From assembly GCF_003576645.1 (NCBI RefSeq), contig NC_044919.1:31538786-31602785 (forward strand): a stretch of 64,000 nt of DNA. The letters run 5' to 3'. The notes under the pieces were generated by a model that did no database searches, had not been told where the DNA came from, and worked only from the letters and a program-made list of their open reading frames with translations. A program made the position numbers and the translations under genes. Of this stretch, positions 60,158 to 64,000 are shown one piece after another (the stretch's first letter is position 1; each line of letters starts with the position of its first letter). Source of the DNA: Ipomoea triloba (lineage: Eukaryota; Streptophyta; Magnoliopsida; Solanales; Convolvulaceae).

Positions 60158-60316
60158 ATCATCGCCCCATCGCCCTCAAATCTCTTGTCTCGGACTCTCG
60201 AATATTCATTGAATATCTTTATCTTCTTCTTCTCCTACTCGTTCACGTTAATCTCTGCAATCTCAGAGTAGCGCGGAGAGCGAAAGTTTGTGTAGGTGTA
60301 CTTCTCCATCCGAAAA

Positions 60317-63214
60317 ATGAAGAGATTTATCGTATCAGGGCGGAGGGCATTATCGGCAAGAGCTTCACCGTTGCCTCACCGGCCATTCGCCACCGCCGCG
60401 CAGCCCGACGAGTCTCTTGCCTCATTGCTCCCCAAAATGCCCCCTTTCGACTACTCTCCGCCTCCGTACACCGGCCCCTCTGCCGCCGAGGTCCTCCAGA
60501 AACGCCAGCGTTATCTCAGCCCCGCCATCTTCCATTTCTTCAAGAACCCGGTGAGTTTTTTTTATACGTGACGAGTTTTTTTTTCTTTTTTTTTTTCCCC
60601 CATTCTTCTGGAAAAAAAGTTTGAAACTTTTGGAAATTCTGATTGTTTTATGGCGTGGGCAGTTGAATTTGGTGGATGGGAAGATGCAGTACTTGTTCGA
60701 CGAGAATGGGCGTCGGTATCTGGATGCATTTGGCGGGATCGCCACCGTGTGTTGCGGCCACTGCCACCCTGAGGTGGTGGAGGCGATTGTGAACCAAACA
60801 AAGCGCCTCCAACATTCCACCGTATTGTATCTCAATCACACGGTAGCTGATTTTGCCGAAGCACTTGCATCCAAGATGCCTGGAGATCTCAAGGTTCACT
60901 CCTTACCTCCATTTCTATACCTTCTTTGTCTGTTCATCTTCATTTTGTTTTATTTTTTTGTTACATTTTGTTTATTTCCTTATTGTTGTTTAGGTTGTTT
61001 ATTTTACGAATTCTGGGACAGAGGCCAATGAACTGGCTTTGCTAATGGCAAGGTTGTATACTGGCTGTCATGATGTTATTTCAATCAGGAATGGTTATCA
61101 TGGTAATGCGGCTGCTACTATGAATGCTACTGCTCAATCTAACTACAAGTTCAATGTAGTGCAGGTACATCCATGCTATTATGGATTTTTCTGTTTGCAC
61201 ATATGAATGTGGCTAATTGCATAGATGTTCTTGTGCTTTAGACTTTGCTAAAGTATTGTGTCAATTAGTTTACTGATCTAATTAACCATCTAGCAAGGGC
61301 CTCCACACCCTGCCTAACAGATTGTGGAGGAGGGGTAAATCACGGTGACTCGGCGGCCCAAGTGAAACACTCACACTGTGGCTGCCAGTCTTAAGTGAAG
61401 ACTGCTATTGGTAGTTGTTGACTTGCTGTTAACAACCATCAAGTTTATAGTTATGCTGTTGTGATGAGAATGGGTTTAGGAGCAAAGAAGATTGATTGTA
61501 TGTTGTCTTAACCAAATTCAACAGGCTGGAATCCACCATTCCTTGAATCCAGATCAGTACAGAGGTCTTTTTGGCTCAGATGGACCAAAGTATGCCAGGG
61601 ATGTGGATGAGATTATTACCTATGGAACAACTGGTTGTGTTGCTGCTTTTATTGCTGAAGCCATACAGGTATTAACATTTCACATACACCTATTACATGT
61701 ACCGTTTTATCCATGTGTGTGTTACATCGTTTGAATTCTTCTACTAATGATTCCTGTTCTTGACAGGGTGTGGGGGGAATCATGGAATTGGCCCCGGGAT
61801 ACTTGCCAGCGGTCTATAGCAGTATCAGAAGAGCGGGAGGCCTTTGTATAGCGGATGAGGTGCAGTCAGGTTTTGGTCGGACAGGAAGCCATTTTTGGGG
61901 ATTCGAGGCCCATGGAGTTGTGCCTGATATTGTTACCATGGCAAAGGTATAATCTTTTCTCCCCTATGATTTTGCACTGTTCTGTTTGAGATCCCGAAAA
62001 CCCACAGCATTGAGCTGTAAACACTGTAATGTGAAAGTAACAAAGATATGCTGTGATTTGAGCTATTAGATAAGGGACTACCCCAACCTCCCCACCCACG
62101 TTCTAAATCTATCTATGTGTTTGTATGTCTATGTTATCATTTAAATTTATGTGTATGTATGTGGGGTGGGTGTGGAGGTGACACTGGCACATTGCAAAGG
62201 AATCACTGGCCATTTGAGAAGTACCACTCATATGTCAAGATTGCTTACTTGTTCATAGGTTGATTCCTGAATTTTCAAAAAGTTTTCTTGAGCAATGTTA
62301 GAAAGTTCATCTGTGACTGCTATAGATGATTTGAGCAAATGGTTTGTGCCAACCTTTGAGATTATGATGCATTTGCTTCTGCTTTACATCAGGGAATTGG
62401 AAACGGCATTCCCCTTGGTGCTGTTGTCACTACTCCCGACATTGCAAAAGTCTTAACAAATCGCACGTATTTCAATACCTTTGGTGGGAATCCCGTGTGC
62501 ACAGCAGGCGGCCTAGCTGTGCTTAAAGTGTTAGAAAAAGAGAAGCTCCAACAGAACGCGCTCACTGTTGGATCATATCTCAAAGAGCGTCTCGTTTCAC
62601 TAATGGAGAAGCATGAAAGTACGTTTCCTTCATTTTCCTTCATTTATATTCTATACAAGTTAAGAACTCTGTGTATCAGAAAGAGCCTGTGTTTATTACA
62701 GATACAAATGTTGCCATGAATATAAAGGATTGTTATCTTGCTTCTATGTGACCAGTAACCATACTTTTTGCAGTTATTGGCGATGTAAGGGGACGAGGCC
62801 TTATGCTAGGAGTTGAACTTGTGACCGACAGGAAGGCGAAAACTCCAGCAAAGGTTGAAATAGCTCATCTAATGGAACAGATGAAAGGTGTGTTTTTCTT
62901 GTCTCCACTCATCTTCTAGCTTAATGTCCTCACTGAGTTACGGTAATCTCTTTACTCAAATGGTATGTGACGATTAACGAATATTTATTATCTCCAGAAA
63001 TGGGAGTACTGATAGGGAAAGGTGGATTCTTTGGTAACGTTTTCAGAATCACTCCACCGCTCTGCTTCACCAAGGACGATGCAGGTTCGTTCTTCATCTT
63101 TCTTTGTTAACAATTCTTTCCCTGACTTTATCTCCCTCACCGTTTTAATGTCACTTGATCGTTCTTTTAGATTTCCTTGTGGATGTCATGGATTACAACA
63201 TGTCAAAGTTGTGA
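60317..63214 (+). CDS. AGT2: Alanine:glyoxylate aminotransferase 2, mitochondrial, 476 aa
   Basis: A class III PLP-dependent aminotransferase; relatives transfer amino groups from alanine to glyoxylate or act in beta-alanine metabolism. Exons: 60317-60550, 60663-60893, 60994-61164, 61525-61668, 61767-61946, 62393-62618, 62774-62887, 62998-63084, 63171-63214; all GT-AG, 1,431 bp in frame. The Arg/Ser/Ala-rich N-terminus ([18 protein letters not shown]) is a mitochondrial presequence. [20 protein letters not shown] begins the fold. [15 protein letters not shown] is the phosphate-binding segment; [20 protein letters not shown] carries the cofactor-contacting aspartate; [20 protein letters not shown] has the Schiff-base lysine, Lys320, at the end of exon 5. 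[14 protein letters not shown] and [12 protein letters not shown] follow. Length is typical. The ATG at 60317 is chosen; an upstream in-frame GTG is not a start. Substrate is inferred. Confidence 0.95.
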
Positions 63215-64000
63215 AGCGGGGGCGACAAAGAAGGGATCTTTCTGCTTGTTATGGCGTTTCGTGAAACGAAGGTGATCACTCTCTGGCACATATTGTTGTA
63301 TGTTCTGTCAACAAATAACTGCCATACGTGGCAGGGAGATTGTGAGACATCACCTCGTTGTCTCTCTCTCCATCTTGTTGTGTTTCATTTGAATGTGTAA
63401 ACTGTGCTTAAATGTGATCCTTGTAAAGATGAGACTATATATGTTCATGTTGACATGTTCTTGGTAATATAAGTCTGCAGTTTCTTCTAAGTCTGCATTT
63501 TTATGAGTCCTTGTACAGTTTCTCAAACAAAAGTGAATATGGTAAATTGGGCTTTGAAGCCATAACTAAAACTATTGTTCAAGCCATCCCCAGCACTATA
63601 AGTTTGCCAGTGTTGATTGCAGTCTGCAACGTATCCAAAACTAGCATATTGGGTTGTTGCATGCCCTTTTTTTTTCCTATTATCTAGTCATTGCCCACAA
63701 AAGGCAAAATTCTTCGCCCTAAGAGCACCCGACATAATGGTGGAAGGATAAATCATATTGACTCAGTAATTTTTAAGGTGGGAGAACTAATGCAAGATGC
63801 CCACAAAGAGTCCACCGCACCTGATCCAGCAAAATAGAATGATAAATTATAATGACTCAGCGATCTATTAGGTTGAAAGATTTCACTATGACTAATAGAT
63901 CTCGATCTTGCATTATTACTCACAATCTATCACCTAATTATTAATAGTTGTTTGGATTTTTTTCTATTATCATTTTGTATGTGGGTGGGGGGGGGGGGGG
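63215..64000. other. 3' flank of AGT2, ends in a poly-G run
   Basis: It includes the AGT2 3' untranslated region (AATGTGATCCTTGTAAAGATG, likely polyadenylation around 63470). No further gene was seen. The last bases are TGGGTGGGG followed by a G homopolymer to the window end. Confidence 0.5.

Overview
This window is nuclear DNA from a flowering plant. The genes have many short GT-AG introns, the spaces between them are AT-rich, and there are plant transposon families and a piece that looks mitochondrial. Gene content fits a dicot; nothing here fixes the species. A 94-base run of N inside a C homopolymer, and a G homopolymer at the last bases, show that it is an assembled draft.

Layout. Bases 1-22,000 hold no intact gene. 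They contain a solo LTR (960-2648), a terminal-inverted-repeat element (3549-4404), a foldback Mutator-type MITE (4777-5294), A-rich degenerate repeats (5.9-7.4 kb), a dead Copia gag (8.45-8.97 kb), a probable mitochondrial insertion (about 9.07-13.26 kb), a block dense in CTTAAG-type motifs (14.0-15.4 kb), several generations of local tandem duplication (17.0-21.75 kb) and a clean hAT MITE with an 8-bp target duplication (19553-20108). From 22 kb on, genes alternate with mobile elements: a class III peroxidase (23303-24949, minus), a very young full-length Ty1/Copia retrotransposon (27262-32031, minus), a probable Helitron (34013-34984), a TruA-type pseudouridine synthase (35313-38675, plus), a Mutator-type MITE with a perfect 9-bp target duplication (40035-40345), a nodulin-like/NFD4-type transporter (43991-46448, minus), a 2.5-kb tandem duplication of that gene's 5' end and upstream region (46372-51524), an IWR1/RDM4-type protein (54581-57076, plus) and a mitochondrial alanine:glyoxylate aminotransferase 2 (60317-63214, plus).

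Exon models for all five host genes were built by hand from splice sites and reading phase, and each closes in frame: peroxidase 318 aa, pseudouridine synthase 515 aa, NFD4-like 571 aa, IWR1/RDM4-like 360 aa, AGT2 476 aa. They are unrelated single genes, not a cluster or pathway. The most notable points are the nearly identical LTRs with an intact polyprotein, a GC-AG intron in the peroxidase, the recent duplication with templated filler next to the NFD4-like gene, and the stack of transposons with intact target duplications. I found no evidence of a new multi-gene system.
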